From: a bacterium
GTDB taxonomy: Bacteria > Pseudomonadota > Alphaproteobacteria > SP197
Reading direction: 5' to 3'
NCBI GenBank assembly: GCA_028821455.1
Contig: JAPPGE010000001.1
Span: 1-64,000, forward strand
DNA length: 64,000 nucleotides
Shown here: positions 63,541 to 64,000 of the stretch, piece after piece
How the letters are laid out: every line of letters starts with the position of its first letter
How positions within the stretch are numbered: the stretch's first letter is position 1
Notes under the pieces: model-generated
The model's database searches: none
Seen by the model: the letters and a program-made list of their open reading frames with translations, nothing else
What the model was told of the DNA's origin: nothing
Made by a program: the position numbers and the translations under genes

Positions 63541-64000
63541 ATGTTCCAGATCTACCTGCCGATCGCGGAGATGTCAGTCGACATCTTTCTCCTGCTCGGC
63601 ATGGGTGGCGCGGTCGGCTTTCTGTCGGGCCTGTTTGGAGTCGGTGGCGGATTTCTCATGACTCCCCTGCTCATCTTCATCGGCGTCCCGCCTCCGGTGG
63701 CCGTGGGATCCGAGGTGAACCAGGTGGTGGCGGCTTCCGTTTCGGGCTTCATGGCGCACTGGCGGCGGCGCCAGGTCGATTTCAAGATGGGCGGCGTCCT
63801 CATCGCCGGCGGCGTGCTCGGTTCGATCTTCGGAGTGTGGCTGTTCGGCATCCTGCGCCAGATCGGCCAGATCGACCTCGTGATTTCGATCTCCTACGTC
63901 GTCATGCTGGGCGCCATCGGGACGCTGATGTTGGTGGAAGCGCTGCGCACCATCCTGCGCCGGCGCAGCGGTACGAACGTACGCCGCAAGGCCCATGTGC
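63541..64000 (+). CDS. TauE/SafE-family permease, N-terminal part (cut by window edge)
   Basis: The first 153 codons of a TauE/SafE permease. Seen: GLFGVGGGFLMTPLLIF, GSEVNQVVAASVSGFMAHWRR and QVDFKMGGVLIAGGVLGSIFG, which are the family core. At least four membrane helices are present before the edge. The family exports sulfite, sulfoacetate or similar anions. It starts at ATG 63541, 117 bp after ftsK. Confidence 0.9.
   Translation, partial: MFQIYLPIAEMSVDIFLLLGMGGAVGFLSGLFGVGGGFLMTPLLIFIGVPPPVAVGSEVNQVVAASVSGFMAHWRRRQVDFKMGGVLIAGGVLGSIFGVWLFGILRQIGQIDLVISISYVVMLGAIGTLMLVEALRTILRRRSGTNVRRKAHV

Overview
The window is G+C-rich, densely coded DNA that looks like the chromosome of a heterotrophic alphaproteobacterium. 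Evidence: ABC uptake operons for amino acids and peptides, a COQ6/UbiH-type monooxygenase, a TIGR01459-type HAD phosphatase, FtsK, non-pyrrolysine MttB homologues, and many oxidoreductases and hydrolases of the kind used on betaines, imino acids and hydantoins. I cannot name the genus from the sequence. No rRNA, convincing tRNA, CRISPR array or prophage was seen.

Layout. 1-4.0 kb: tail of an unknown gene, an RND/MMPL exporter and an MpaB-type haem oxygenase. 4.5-7.8 kb: a comB-like gene split by a complete 2,458-bp IS1595-family element (4982-7439). The element has 23-bp imperfect terminal inverted repeats and an 8-bp target duplication. Removing the element plus one repeat copy restores the comB frame exactly. 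Besides its transposase the element carries a Mom-like DNA-modification acyltransferase gene, a small predicted PD-(D/E)XK nuclease gene, and a 58-codon gene with an AT-hook-like core. I consider this possible modification/restriction cassette the most unusual thing in the window.

8-24 kb: a catabolic island with a GntR/FCD regulator, a polar amino-acid ABC transporter, an enolase-superfamily enzyme, a Ser/Cys-type proline racemase family enzyme, a DapA-family aldolase/deaminase, a PEP-mutase/isocitrate-lyase-like enzyme, HyuA and HyuB, and an M24-fold hydrolase. This suggests uptake and breakdown of an imino acid, hydroxyproline, betaine or cyclic amide. 24-33.7 kb: a long minus-strand run, read as MDR reductase, N-carbamoyl amidohydrolase, aldo/keto reductase, small protein, MFS, PepN, alpha/beta hydrolase and SDR. 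34.1-39.3 kb: a plus-strand operon of PhyH-like dioxygenase, MttB-like methyltransferase, aldehyde dehydrogenase and zinc alcohol dehydrogenase. 39.5-45.6 kb: a minus-strand set with a Tat-exported peptide-type binding protein, a LeuD-LeuC fusion in swapped order, an IPNS-type oxygenase and an MFS carrier.

46-64 kb is more housekeeping-like: NUDIX, a molybdopterin oxidoreductase, a second amino-acid ABC operon ending in an inositol-monophosphatase/HisN-like gene, HAD phosphatase, GNAT, MFS, UbiH-like, amidase, EamA exporter, DapC-like aminotransferase, FtsK, and the start of a TauE/SafE permease cut by the window edge. Both amino-acid ABC operons have a stable hairpin between the binding-protein gene and the first permease gene, which fits higher expression of the binding protein.
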